Assembly (NCBI GenBank): GCA_039105265.1
Contig: JAPFFF010000006.1
Span: 620,001 to 684,000 of the forward strand
Source: Tritrichomonas musculus
Taxonomy: Eukaryota; Parabasalia; Tritrichomonadida; Tritrichomonadidae
DNA: 64,000 bases
Reading direction: 5' to 3'
Shown here: positions 22,001 through 31,891 of the stretch, piece by piece
How the letters are laid out: each line of letters starts with the position of its first letter
Position numbering within the stretch: the first letter of the stretch is position 1
Program-made: the position numbers and the translations under genes
Notes under the pieces: generated by a model
Database searches by the model: none
What the model saw: the letters and a program-made list of their open reading frames with translations, nothing else
What the model was told of the DNA's origin: nothing

Positions 22001-22666
22001 GATAAAAGAGATGTATTGGCCAATTCAACTAAATTTTTGAAATATATTATTGAACACTCAAACCAGATTGCTGTTGAATCAATTCAAACATATAAAACAC
22101 AAATTCAAAGCATGTGCAGATTTGTTGTTGATGAAAGAAACGATAATAGATGCAGAGCTGCTGGCTTGAGTATTATATCTATCTGGCTTAGTGTTGCACA
22201 TTTCGATATTTATGAATATTCATCACTAGATCAACCACACCAAGCAGTTTTGAGTCATTTTAATGATGTCAATGATGAAGATCAGGAATTTATTGATGTA
22301 TTTACAGAGACTCTAATTTTAAATTCAAATGAAAATGAAAAGATAAAGAAAAATTTACCAACAGAACTTCAAAACTCATTTTCAATTGCAAAATCAGGTG
22401 ATCAAAGATTGAATACTATTAATTCATTTACAAAAATTACAGTTGATGAATCATTTGCTAATGAAGTCGTTCATAATAAATTATTACAGAAAATTTGGTC
22501 TTTAGAATATAAGAAGGAAGGAATTGCTCTTGATGGATTATATAAAGTGACTGTCGATACTAAGCCACAATGGGAAGAAACAACTGGAAAGGAAATCGCA
22601 GAGGCAGCTGCTCTGTTTCCATTACATGAGGAAAATAACAAAATTATCTTATATATAAGTGAATGA
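16100..22666 (+). CDS. Giant ubiquitin carboxyl-terminal hydrolase, USP9X/USP34-like (peptidase C19)
   Basis: A 2188-residue protein. Residues 1 to about 630 are helical repeats of ARM type. Residues about 643-715 (MITVSVDISGLPPDSNHLEL onward) look like a ubiquitin-like fold, placed as in USP9X. The USP catalytic domain spans about 1045-1345. It has the Cys box CGLENLGATCYVNSGLQQ with catalytic C1054, the QQDVNDFLMLL block, LPPYLFVQLKRFDY, and the His box VGHYISYTKVEDNKWLCLND with H1284; it ends GYILVYER. About 840 further helical residues follow. Domain order and size resemble USP9X (about 2550 residues). It removes ubiquitin from substrate proteins; the ARM-like flanks probably bind them. 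All catalytic blocks appear intact. Confidence 0.93.
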   Translation: MNDNLDPESLTTILGISLEDQDNWEHPLVQFRKLISGLRSKNPPVLDEPFTYLTDNLVFISMPNIVRKCLSLTNCNIQNYQYIINFLHEVILLIKAVIDYRQNSQLVPLLCEILDDAQGFHISRVNQNQTNELCLYVANNGIPNSLVNLFPNQSEFKIEDFVASMTLFHRLARSLGIDHVFKDKNQSITIICNTLNTFATETEDRKIPFKQVLDIISQLISFDTGEEVQNLLVSIMMYFVDNEIIDIKFSGIKLCVTLFTHIIPTSKISEPQFQSIFSYILCQTNSNIESITLLKPVLIKFAENDLLDPVLIDSFWESINNVAPSVIQRGYDLFSDIALKIKPDSKETIDYILKKVLEQPNIDILCRLIKGPQYSEVAIKELSKLAEKDGNFNAVEALVKVSSSADLSDLLPSIMEHMNNSSLLKNHILLIDSILIKKPMTIDSSLIITNLAQNISMFSSDEIEEIMKAFSDILIRTNQKIQKNDLSLLFTNYQDNDCLFKILDFIFTEKGSLTTTDSYSVVDELIDRATTSFTLFSILKHFYLNVNDQQLNEKVFQALWKIILHPINEEQRKATSELLLTFSNNSIVPSKLDEFVKLCLDDLLSSENPNSAIFINECLSFASKYVFLESFNLEPHRFTVPEDMITVSVDISGLPPDSNHLELSINNQNDVSNLIVALSAKLNREVTSMILYSKGKSVPNKTKLVETDLKFEVRFRTEYERVPPFTISNHPISLFNDDKYIHRMLSLLDSPIGEEVYNVLINIPTPKQFSESAQTMNIDPSKPYLFLYDLHYLAKHLDELPNKKDLQINFENIICDHFETIVPEARYLLVLLLDEKTKNEKLVTKVLYTLCVEKKMSYFVRIMRRLWAIVSDFEIDLPTDILSSIIFKDNQKFNELAMKSHLIQSQKFDKVWEIFTNCDDKDKLKHVKIFTMFQIPPEKYQEVFDTLYPLFDSLDESILSIFAQMSDKWPEFPADKIANTLITSYIKCTTKPQSISENPFKLILSIAEKNENMRTEIIDAFKQTIPEVLEWNYQPTDSFKCNDRCGLENLGATCYVNSGLQQIFNIESLRNFIVSKNDFIDQSMQSLHKLFSQMLFSQRKFIDMHSFASQWTGWDGASIDPREQQDVNDFLMLLFSKLEVYPDIYSLFSGETEMQFTNVNTNEIVSTQKTTFSTFPLIVLGQKTIQDSMKIANIPEIIENYKVDDNSPSIRVKSTNVINSLPPYLFVQLKRFDYSIETQTRIKIDQRYEFEFEFDFKDYVNFSGETRFKLIGVILHQGDVDVGHYISYTKVEDNKWLCLNDTSVTIVSDNIMMNNTYGNPEGSTGYILVYERYDASSLPKIEIKEDPTLIDEIQNDNLRLIVDSVYFSPYFADFVQQLILNLGFSNKEVSLTIFKYTFNSLVHSSLIHSFSKIIDAIIAKIKESEEVLMNLFEFLQEQINLVLDVMMKCTNKEIKMKFSELVLEIFKCQKEDSLYFIYISEKLDDWYPTILENWRNGFDIFKLFVDFANIDQDHLNLIRDMDIISGVISFVVNSFQPFVSNKDNKITQSRFVRLIDMTWIFKLLEAVHYPIDEIIKPSFMKWCIGSEKHSKSFLHLIQSEIPHLQQLVSKCGTRLSEPFVAELVLNSPVPFKIPKHWLKDYCYKAADRKHIFQAITDEIGTDIDLFRKFADQRELFVTILFTNEENVSDDFIIFLRKILNKIIENNQKEKKNENEMSLNEFASIMFKFVENVPEASGTLYASNNNYLNKTAPPPQYFLCVNYLTFLGELAPRIDNLEEQVQVVSQALQNIVAFKPQHDEHAVLLSIIGCTMMRDDKISTIPSQLVQSIEYTLSTMTKPEHKQLQSLLRALVIGLTIHYDKSKLSTSLIVPDEPVAKYLYRAAMSKDQKPLKKPSIELLKICGRRYATATKSLKFFFNYLAEIDNIDMAAVYEILSEYARDSIDSNYKVIENKKEALSLLITQFYAIKDKRDVLANSTKFLKYIIEHSNQIAVESIQTYKTQIQSMCRFVVDERNDNRCRAAGLSIISIWLSVAHFDIYEYSSLDQPHQAVLSHFNDVNDEDQEFIDVFTETLILNSNENEKIKKNLPTELQNSFSIAKSGDQRLNTINSFTKITVDESFANEVVHNKLLQKIWSLEYKKEGIALDGLYKVTVDTKPQWEETTGKEIAEAAALFPLHEENNKIILYISE

Positions 22667-23219
22667 AATCAATCCAACTGTTTTATTTATTTATTTATTT
22701 ATTGGAGTGTATATTTAATTATAAATATTTATGACTATTAAAATATCTATTAAGCAATATGCAAATTTATATCTTATATTTAAAATGATCATTATTTAAT
22801 TATTGTCAAATTTCAAATAAACAAATCATTGTTAACATCAACTGATTAAAAAAAAAAAAAAAACCCCCTCAACATACTTATAACAATTAACAGTAATCAA
22901 AAGATTAATAAATAGAAATTTAATAATAAAACAAATAAATAATAATATTAAGTAACAACCTTATAACATAATTAAATTATATATATTTTCGTTTTCTTTC
23001 AAAAACAAAGAAATCAATTGAGAATTATTTTTCAAAATCATCTTTGAAAAGAGCAATCATGCTCCTATCTTATATTTGGATCTTTTGGAACAAGCGAATA
23101 AATCAAATCTGTTAAAAAAAAAAAAAAAAAAAAAACCGCATTGCAAATTATTAGATAGCACTAAGAGATAAACAATAGAAATTATTCTTTGATGTCAAAA
23201 AACATAATTACAAAATAAT
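22667..23219. other. Convergent intergenic gap with simple repeats
   Basis: AT-rich 3' region between the USP gene and a kinase gene that converge. It has a TTTA tandem run near 22681-22702 and A homopolymers near 22848 and 23114. No gene seen. Confidence 0.5.
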
Positions 23220-24458
23220 CTACCATTTGAGCATAGAAGGTTCATATGAATCATGACCTTTTTTCTTAACCTGTGGTTGAATTTTGGATAAATCCTCGTT
23301 CTGAACATAATTTTGATTTAAACTTATCCTCCGTTTCAAATGGGTTGGTATATTTTGACCTAAAGCTCTGCTTCCAATTGGAACTCTCATTTTAGGAGCT
23401 AAATCAAAATGTGAAGTATTAATGATATTTATTGCTGAATGAGGAATCATTACACTTAATCCATTTTTCTTTTTTTCACCTGTAAGATCTGCATCGCACA
23501 TTGAAGTCAACCTTCTTAATGGAGGAAGGCTGGATTTTTCACACATCGCATTTAAGTTGTCACTTGACCCAGCTTCAACATTCGCTTCTGGATTGCCATT
23601 CGAATTTTCAGGTATCACAGAGCGTTTTGAAGCTATTTTTAACCATGGGTGTATCATTATACTTTCAAGATCGATTCGTTCTTCACATTTAACTTTGAGC
23701 ATTGATTCAATAAGATCAGCACATGCAGAAGTGACATATGCCGGTATTGTATATTGAGCGTTCGTTATTTGCTGAACCATTTGAGGAACGTTTTCGACAT
23801 TCCATGGATGAGAACTTGTTACTAACTCAAAAAGAATAACACCAAGACTCCATATATCAGCTAATTTTCCATCATAGTCTATATGATTGATACATTCAGG
23901 AGCGCTATAACAAGGCGAACCACAGAATGTTGACATTTTTGTATCTTCGTTAATATAACTGCACAAACCAAAATCACTAATCTTAATATTGGGGAAAGTT
24001 GTAAATAGAATATTTTGAAGTTTCAAATCGCGGTGCGCAAAATTATGGTTATGACAATAGTCAATTGCTTCAACAATTTGAAGGAAAATATTTGCTGCTT
24101 GAGGCTCGCGGAGACGATTTCCACTCGAAATATAAGAATAGACGGTACCACCAGGGCAAAAATCTAACACTAGATAATAAAAATCTTTGTCATTGAAAAA
24201 TCTGTGTAACTTGACAATATTTTCATGATCGAGACTTGTCATAGCATCAACTTCACGATGAAGTCTTTCCGTATCTCCGTCTTGGTTTAAATTTTTCTTT
24301 GATATAACTTTAATACCATAAAATTCGGGATTACCATCTTTTTTAAGATTTTTCGCTTTGTAAACGTGAGAGAAAGAACCTTTCCCAAGAAGCTCTGTTA
24401 GTTCATATTCGTCAATGATTTTTGGAAGTTCGAATTGTGGATGGCTGTCATTACTCAT
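23220..24458 (-). CDS. SNF1/AMPK-like (CAMK group) Ser/Thr protein kinase
   Basis: A 412-residue kinase. The kinase domain spans about 18-270: glycine loop LGKGSFSHVY (24-33), Lys50 in YGIKV, Glu69 in REVDAM, catalytic HRDLKLQN (142-149), DFG 162-164, activation segment with TFCGSPCY (T177 as likely activating site), and SAPE (185-188). The CGSPCY...PE activation loop is typical of the SNF1/MARK/NIM1-type kinases that trichomonads have in large numbers. All catalytic residues are present. The C-terminal 140 residues are basic and Ser-rich with no recognised domain, for example RVPIGSRALGQNIPTHLKRR. Substrates cannot be inferred. Confidence 0.93.
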   Translation of the reverse strand: MSNDSHPQFELPKIIDEYELTELLGKGSFSHVYKAKNLKKDGNPEFYGIKVISKKNLNQDGDTERLHREVDAMTSLDHENIVKLHRFFNDKDFYYLVLDFCPGGTVYSYISSGNRLREPQAANIFLQIVEAIDYCHNHNFAHRDLKLQNILFTTFPNIKISDFGLCSYINEDTKMSTFCGSPCYSAPECINHIDYDGKLADIWSLGVILFELVTSSHPWNVENVPQMVQQITNAQYTIPAYVTSACADLIESMLKVKCEERIDLESIMIHPWLKIASKRSVIPENSNGNPEANVEAGSSDNLNAMCEKSSLPPLRRLTSMCDADLTGEKKKNGLSVMIPHSAINIINTSHFDLAPKMRVPIGSRALGQNIPTHLKRRISLNQNYVQNEDLSKIQPQVKKKGHDSYEPSMLKW

Positions 24459-25282
24459 TAAATATTAATTCGAAAAATTGATAACTATTATTACTCAAAA
24501 TTTCTAAATTAAAATATCTCATTGAAACATGATTAATGGTTTTCAAATTTGAAAACTGCGCAAAATTTTATAAAGAAGAAATAACAAAGAACTTTTAACT
24601 TTTGATAAAAACAATAATTTTTAAAAAAACTATTGATTTTTTCGTTTTATAAATATTTTTTTAAGATTATTATACAATTAAATAATTATATTATTTATAA
24701 AATACATTATTGATCTGCCTTTCTTTGATATACAAAACAACCAAAAAATTTTATTATCTATTTCAAATAATTATACAATTTTTTAACAAAAATCCAACGT
24801 AAAATGAAAAACTCTACATCAGATTTGTTAATTTAGTATTGACATATGAAAAAAATATCCAGTAATTGAATAAAATAATAATTAAATAAATATTTGAATC
24901 AAATATGATAGTTTTTTCACTTTTGAAAAGGAATGGCCTTTTCTTTTTTTTTGATCGATTTTATTTAATATTTTATATATTTTAATGCAATATAGCTATT
25001 CTGATTAACATTTTGTTGACAGAATATATCATTTTTAATAATTAAAAAATACCAAATTAATAGCTCTGATAATAAGCTATATCAGTTTCGCATGTATTAA
25101 TAAAAATTACTTAATAAAAATAAGAATTGAAGTTCTGATTATAAAACTTTTGTTTTATATATAAGTTGAAATAAGTATCATTATTGATTCATAATAATAA
25201 TATCTTAAATTAAAAAAAAAAATAATATTGAAAAATAAAAATGCAAATATTATGCGACAATTTATTATATACCTACAAAAAA
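24459..25282. other. Intergenic gap upstream of the kinase, downstream of the ABC gene
   Basis: AT-rich spacer between two minus-strand genes, including the kinase promoter. No RNA gene or repeat recognised. Confidence 0.5.
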
Positions 25283-27610
25283 TTACACAGGGGGTTGCAA
25301 ATCAGTGAAATAATCAGATTCACACAAACTATCATCAGAACCTTTTTCACTACTGTTCTGCATTTGTTGCATTTCATGCATTTGGATATGATGGAAAATC
25401 TGTTCTTCAAGAGATTGAATGGTCAAAATATACTTAAACTTAATCTTATGCAAAATATTAGATAATGCTTCTGAATCTTCAGATGGGATTGACAACTTTG
25501 CTTTTCCATCTTCTACATTTATCGAATTTCTCACGCCAGCTTCATTTGCTACTCTTTCGAATTCATCAATGTTTTCTTCTTCAGTAATAATCAAGTAACC
25601 ACATTTGAAAATTTGCCTTAAATCATTTGGCATTGCTAATTCAGCGATTTTTCCCCCAACAAGGACCATAATCCTATCAGCTATTTTTTCACATTCTTCA
25701 AGGGTATGAGTTGCCATAATAACTGTTGTGTCATTGAGGCCAGAGATGATTGACCAAATTCTTGTTCGGCTAGTAAAATCAACTCCGCTGGTTGCTTCAT
25801 CTAAAATAACAATTGGTGGGTTACAAGCTAAGGCTGAAGCTAAACAAACTTTTCGTTTATTACCACCACTCATCTTACCAATTCGATAATGTCGTTGGGC
25901 GTCCAAACCAAGAGACATGAAAATCTCGTCATAATCGAAATTGGGTTCGTTTCGAAGGGAACAAATTGCTTTCATCCATTCATCGGCAGTTAATTCATTC
26001 ATAAATAGATTCTCTTGTGGACAGAGTCCGACCACTTGATGAATTGCTTTAACGTTTTGCATGATGTCAATTCCTTTGAAATAAATATGACCATGATCAA
26101 GGTGCATCATACCAGATAAAAGTGACATCATTGTAGATTTGCCAGCACCATTTGGACCAACGATAGCGAGAGTCTCACCTTGATTAACGTTGAATGAAAC
26201 ATGGTTGACAGCAACAGTTTTACCGTATGCTTTGAGAATATCTTCAACAATAATGGCACGTTCGTCTTTTTCATTTCCAATTCGAGTACTTTGCATGGAT
26301 TTACCCCATTTGATTGGAGCTGGAAGCCATACACGCCGTTTTAATGCTTCAATTAAAATGTATAATCCAAAGTAAACAACTGACTCTACAGCTAAATATG
26401 TAAAACCATATTTCACTGGATAATAAACAGGACCATCCAATTGACTAAATTTGGTTATTTCTCCACTACCCATCTGTGCCATTGTAAACGATAAAGCTGC
26501 GTGCGGTAGAATACTTAAAACATACTTTTCTGTATATCCTGATTCTTTAAAAAGCCAATCAAAGAATCCCCAAAAAATGCATATGAAAAATGTAAACAAA
26601 ATTCCATATCCAGCAATATTGCCCATTTGATGGGTGGGCCAAAAAGACATTAAGAAAAATAAAAATGAGCTATAGGCTGTTGAACTTAAGAGGTAGAAAA
26701 TTAACATTAAACCAAAATTGATTTTGATAAAGGCAGTCAATGCAATTGCAAAAGGTATTGACGTTATAAATAACATAACAACACTTAATATATACCATCG
26801 AAGTTCATTAACAAAAAAACTAACTCCAAAAAATGTAAATAAGTCTCGGAGCCCACTTTCAGCTTCAGTACCATAATAAATTCCAGTTGTTAGAATACCC
26901 ATCATTGGCTGAACTGTGCTAAAAATGGATACATATAATGAATTTGTTATATCGCTTTGATGTAATGGAGGGTGTGGAAATGCTTTAAAATTGAGGAAAA
27001 TCGTTGGATTACTGTACCCTGTTGGCCTTGTCATATTTATAAGAGTTGAACCAATATTTTGTATTAAAAATGGAAGTGAACCAAGAGTCATTCCATTTGA
27101 TGAAATCCGAATTGAATTTTGTTGAAAGTCTGAAGTGTGAGTCCATTCAGATGAATAAAACATATCATTTACTTCACGGTTATCCCAAATAAATTCTTTG
27201 TATTGCTGAAATGTATCAAAAAAAATCACGTTTTGTTTCATTGGTAAATACGACTTTTCACTAAGGATATTAATAAATTGATTAGTTTCTGCATTATTTG
27301 GAATCATACCATAGCTAGGACTAGGACCTGCAATCACAGCAAATGGAACAACCTGATCAGGTGGAGGATGGGGAACAGATTCTGTATATGGATCGACTTT
27401 TGCGGCAAAAAGACACTCAAAAACTAAGAAAATAACTGGCAATACAATTTCTAGAATAATTGTAAGCGCTCTAAGTCTTTGAAGAAAAGAAATCTTTAGC
27501 ATTGTTCCAAGTTGTCTCCAGAAAGGAGCTGGTTCCATAATTTTGAACTGATGATCGACTTGCTCGTTTATGCTTATATCTTCGATTGAGTTATCTCCAG
27601 ATTCAGTCAT
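25283..27610 (-). CDS. Half-size ABC transporter of the ABCA family
   Basis: A 775-residue protein with one transmembrane domain and one ATPase domain. There is an N-terminal membrane helix near residues 45-65 (LTIILEIVLPVIFLVFECLF), then a large extracytosolic loop and a cluster of helices over about 210-430. The ATPase starts near 450 and shows Walker A GPNGAGKST (about 484-492), Q-loop GLCPQENLF, signature MSGGNKRKVCLAS (about 580), Walker B PIVILDEATSGVD (about 603) and the H-loop MATHTLEE. The MSGGNKRK signature and PQ(E/D)xLF Q-loop are typical of ABCA-type lipid transporters. Full ABCA proteins have two such halves, so this one probably works as a dimer. All ATPase motifs look intact. 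Confidence 0.93.
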   Translation of the reverse strand: MTESGDNSIEDISINEQVDHQFKIMEPAPFWRQLGTMLKISFLQRLRALTIILEIVLPVIFLVFECLFAAKVDPYTESVPHPPPDQVVPFAVIAGPSPSYGMIPNNAETNQFINILSEKSYLPMKQNVIFFDTFQQYKEFIWDNREVNDMFYSSEWTHTSDFQQNSIRISSNGMTLGSLPFLIQNIGSTLINMTRPTGYSNPTIFLNFKAFPHPPLHQSDITNSLYVSIFSTVQPMMGILTTGIYYGTEAESGLRDLFTFFGVSFFVNELRWYILSVVMLFITSIPFAIALTAFIKINFGLMLIFYLLSSTAYSSFLFFLMSFWPTHQMGNIAGYGILFTFFICIFWGFFDWLFKESGYTEKYVLSILPHAALSFTMAQMGSGEITKFSQLDGPVYYPVKYGFTYLAVESVVYFGLYILIEALKRRVWLPAPIKWGKSMQSTRIGNEKDERAIIVEDILKAYGKTVAVNHVSFNVNQGETLAIVGPNGAGKSTMMSLLSGMMHLDHGHIYFKGIDIMQNVKAIHQVVGLCPQENLFMNELTADEWMKAICSLRNEPNFDYDEIFMSLGLDAQRHYRIGKMSGGNKRKVCLASALACNPPIVILDEATSGVDFTSRTRIWSIISGLNDTTVIMATHTLEECEKIADRIMVLVGGKIAELAMPNDLRQIFKCGYLIITEEENIDEFERVANEAGVRNSINVEDGKAKLSIPSEDSEALSNILHKIKFKYILTIQSLEEQIFHHIQMHEMQQMQNSSEKGSDDSLCESDYFTDLQPPV

Positions 27611-29517
27611 AAGATACTTTTTATGTTAAATTTCTTCTTATACTGTATTGAATTATTTGAATTATTTTTTCCCTAAATTTTACCAAAGATTCATCTGATT
27701 CATTAATATGATAATATTTTAATATTAATAAAAATTATATATTTTTACAAAAATTATATTCTTACCTAGTAAATTTTAATATATATATAATACATATTTT
27801 TAATATCTCAAAAATTTTTGAATAGATTATTAATCGATCAGAGTTGTAATATGATTTGAGAATATCTCTCAAAATTCAATGAAAATTGAGATAAAGGTCT
27901 CAATTTTTTTGAATTAATTAAAATTATTAAATAAATTTTTCAGATAAAAAAAGATTTTTTTTTTTTTTTTGTTAGATTCTAATATTTAATAAAAATTTTA
28001 ATATTTCGAATATAAATCTGAAGATTCATATAATTATATATATATTATTAAAATTATATTTTAATTTTAATAAGATATTTATTCAAATTTTATCAAAATA
28101 AAAATAGATTAATATAAAAAGAGAGATATGGTTATAAATTGACCTTATAATGTTATTTTTATGTATTTTTATATAATAATAAAGGATTACATTTGATTTA
28201 TTTATTAATTAATTATTTAATTTTATATATAATATAATTTAATAATTATATTAAATATATATATATAATTGATCAAGAAATATATATAATAAATAATACA
28301 TACTTTCAATGACATTCAATTTTCAATAATTAGCATGAAAATAATTTATTGAAATTCTAAACTTAGTTCAAAAAACTTTACCATAATTTCAAATCTTAAA
28401 TCATTTTATCTTTTTTATCAAACAATTTAATTGCATCATTCTTCATTAATAATATATTAGATAATTATCATAATATTAAATAAATTTTTAAAAATGAATT
28501 TATATTTATAATATAAAGATATGATTATTTTAAATTGAGAAGGAGGTAATGTTTTTTGAACAATGTTTAATCATCTAACGAGTAAATTGAGAGTTTTCCC
28601 TCAAATAATTTGAAAGAATTGAATCTATCGTTTGAATTTTTTTGTCGAGGGTCGTTTTCTCGCCAAATACCTGATAAATAATATTTTTGATAAATAATTG
28701 TTAATATATAATACTATTTTTTTCCAATCTAAAATTTTGGAGTTGATATTGAGTTCTATTTACGAAAATTTCATTTTGAAAAAATACATTATTTTTTTAC
28801 TGAACAATTTAAACTATTAATTATGATATATTTAATGCGCTAGAAAACAAGATATTACTATAAAAAATGATGACTTTTGAATTCAAATGCAGATCATAAT
28901 AGGCAAAATTTTACTTTGAATAATTTTGATAAAACTTTTCTATAAAAAGCATTTTATTAATCATTTATATCATAAAAAATATCATATATTTGCTTTTTGG
29001 TTGGTATAAATTGGAATTTATTGCCTAATAAAGTTGGACTTAGCTATTGGAAATAAAATTAGATATGTAATTATTTTGATGATTTGATGAAATGAAGCTC
29101 CAAAACATAAAATATCCTATTGAATATTGAATATTGATATAATATGAACCATTGCACCTAGGCTCTTGTATCCAGTGAACTGAGGGTCCATTTTCGATTT
29201 TTTGTAAAAAGCGGTCACTTTTTGTGGACATAAAACTGTTTTATTTGTTAGTATTTTATTCAAAGATTAGTGTTGAAGTATCCAAATAATATTTTAGTGG
29301 ATACTTTATTTTTACTTTGATAAACTCATTAAGGGACGACTATCATATTTTTCTGTAAACATTTCAATATTGAAAAAACTCATAGAAAATAAAATTCAAT
29401 GGTTATTATTTCAGAAAAAGTTTAAAACTTTAAAATTTCACCATTCCGATCATTTTTTAAAATTTTTATATCCTCTCAATTTTTTATTTTTTATGAAGAC
29501 CTTTGATCATTTGAAAA
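27611..29517. other. Long non-coding AT-rich region, left part
   Basis: About 1.9 kb of very AT-rich DNA with no convincing gene. It includes TATATA stretches near 28035 and 28250 and a small hairpin near 29277-29310 (AAGTATCCA and its complement). It could hold decayed elements that I cannot resolve. Confidence 0.5.
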
Positions 29518-30811
29518 GAGGTATTCATGTGAAGTGAAAACTCGTTATTTGATTTTTTTATTTTTACTTTAATTGAATGAATATTTTATCTTATGAAAAA
29601 ATATTAAGATTATTTACTTCTATATATCCAATACTGACATTTGCCATAATTGGTTTTAATGGATGTTGAGAATTTAAAAACAATTAAAAAAATAATGTTT
29701 CATCTATATCTCGAGTCCAATAAAATTTTTATGAATTATAAATCAATAATAATATTTTATATTTGATTTATAAAATATATTATCTGTTATATATCCAATT
29801 TATTAGCCATATATAAATTTAAATGCAAATTTACATTAAAAAATTAAGAAAATGACTTATTTCTCAATTGATTTACGAAATAATTATATACTAATTGTAC
29901 AATATAATAATAATAAATATTTAAATAAATTTTATTATGTAAATAAGTTACTCTATACTCTCATTTTAAAGAAAAATGTAATTTTATATTTTGCATTATT
30001 TTGAATTATTTTTCATCGTATTTTGGTACGTTATTATTTTTTAGTGACGTGAGATGATTATTTTCGGTGAAGTGAAGTTAATAGTGAAGTGATTCTTGAA
30101 AAATATAAATTTCCTCATTTTCTTAAAAATATTATTAAAAATATTTTTTATAAAGTAAAATTATTAATTACTATATTTTAAAAATAACTTTAATATTTAA
30201 TATATTGAAAACCAAAAAATAATCACAATACAAAGCAACATAGTATTTTAGAAATTCAATTAAAAATCATCGTTTAATTGAATTTTTCATTTTTTTTTGT
30301 TAATTTATCTATTTAATATATTATGTAAAACTTAAATATAAAATTGAAATAGTAAATAAAATATAATATATATTATATATATAAAATAAAATAATGTTTA
30401 ATAAAAATACTACTAGGATAAAAAATGTTTATTATTTCAATATAAAAAATATAATAACTGAAAAAGTTAAAAATTTATAAAAAATAAAAATAATATAAAC
30501 GAGTGTATCTCTAGAAAATAAATATTTTTTAAACATATAAGTATTAATAAGTTATCAATATATATATCCTATAATAATTAATAAAATAAAATAATATATA
30601 TATTTATATTTCATCAATTTTTATATAAAAAAAATTATATAGCCTCTCAATTATAAAACGATTCTTATTCAGAAAAATAAAAATAGAAATATCTCAAAAA
30701 TAGGAGTATAAAATTCTTATCCATTAAAGCACATTCTTAGTTTCAAAATAAAAATAAAGAAAATATGATCAATATTACAATATTTCGTCAATTTCTCTAC
30801 ATGAATACCTC
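29518..30811. mobile_element. 1.3-kb non-autonomous element with 10-bp target duplication
   Basis: The left end is GAGGTATTCATGTGAAG; the minus strand of the right end is GAGGTATTCATGTAGAG. The first 13 bases are identical. CATTTGAAAA (29508-29517) directly precedes and TATTTGAAAA (30812-30821) directly follows, nine of ten bases matching. The duplication length and the GAGGT ends resemble the nested element at 9980, suggesting the same Mutator-like mobilising system. The interior is AT-rich with no gene. Confidence 0.6.
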
Positions 30812-30821
30812 TATTTGAAAA

Positions 30822-31268
30822 TATAATCTAACTCCGAGCTTGTGTTTCAAATCAAACTCGAGTTAAATAATAAACTTTAGCATAAGTATAACGCATAAGC
30901 ATATTTTTATGTTGTAAAAGTTAAATAAACGTAATTTCCATTTTGAAATGTATAATCACAGTTTACCTAATTACCTAAATATATCTCATTAATCTGTTAA
31001 TTGTAAAAGCATGGTTTTTAATTTTGCTTATTGAACCATTTCATACATGAAATCATTGTCATTTACTCGATAAAATCTCGTTATAAATGATAATTATTGC
31101 ATGCTCCCATTGGTTATTAATAATAAATAGTTTGCTTAAAGATAAAAACTTTCTTTATTCATTTTTTTAATATTTTATTTTTTTTGAAAGCTCTTTCAAA
31201 ATTGAATGAAAATTTAGGGAAAATTGCAGGTAAAAAATTCTACCATTTTTTGAGCAAAAAGAATTTTT
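30822..31268. other. Intergenic gap before the 118-residue gene
   Basis: AT-rich promoter-side region with nothing recognisable apart from general A/T runs. Confidence 0.4.
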
Positions 31269-31625
31269 TTGAAAACGTTATTTAATTTCAATATGGATGA
31301 TAAAATATGGATGAGAGCTCAAGGAATTGTAAATTGCGGCTCAATGAAAATTAACACGGTTCAAGAACTTGATATTGAATATGAAATAAAAGGCCTTTTA
31401 AAAAAAAATAAGGAATTCATAGAAACTGAATTCTTATTAAAGAAACAATTAACTGATTTATATCAAGATAGAAAATCTTACATAGAAGTAATGGATGCGC
31501 TTTTTGATTGCGTTAACAAATCAATGTCAGAGAATGCTGAATTTTGGGGTGAAATCAAAGAAATTTTGATTAAAGAGGATGACCAATTTAAATTGGATTC
31601 ACTCAACCCAAGACAGAAAACCTAG
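31269..31625 (+). CDS. Unknown small helical protein
   Basis: A 118-residue frame, or 110 if it begins at the second ATG (31293, MDDKIWMRAQGIVNCG). The second start is attractive because TTTCA lies just before it. The remainder is charged and helical, with a likely coiled coil over KGLLKKNKEFIETEFLLKKQ and QLTDLYQDRKSYIEVMDAL. It precedes the EMG1 gene by about 270 bases on the same strand. No family recognised. Confidence 0.5.
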   Translation: MKTLFNFNMDDKIWMRAQGIVNCGSMKINTVQELDIEYEIKGLLKKNKEFIETEFLLKKQLTDLYQDRKSYIEVMDALFDCVNKSMSENAEFWGEIKEILIKEDDQFKLDSLNPRQKT

Positions 31626-31891
31626 ATTTTGTTTTTGTTACTCTTTTGCTTCGCGCTTTTTCTTTTTATTGATAATTCATGAAATTTTCTTTGATATAAG
31701 ATAATATAGTTAGAATTTATTTTACTTGTTTATTGTGATAAATAAAATTAATTAAATAATTTTGATTTACCTTTTTTTAATATACAATTTAAAGTTAATC
31801 ATTGTTAACTATAATAGTTAACTATTTTTCAAAAAGAATAAAAAACGTTATTGAAATATGGTCAATCCAAAAGATTAATAATTAGCTTACA

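Noticed and set aside
29040-29231. 63-codon minus-strand open frame in the long non-coding region
   Set aside because: Isolated, short and without motif or initiator; expected by chance.
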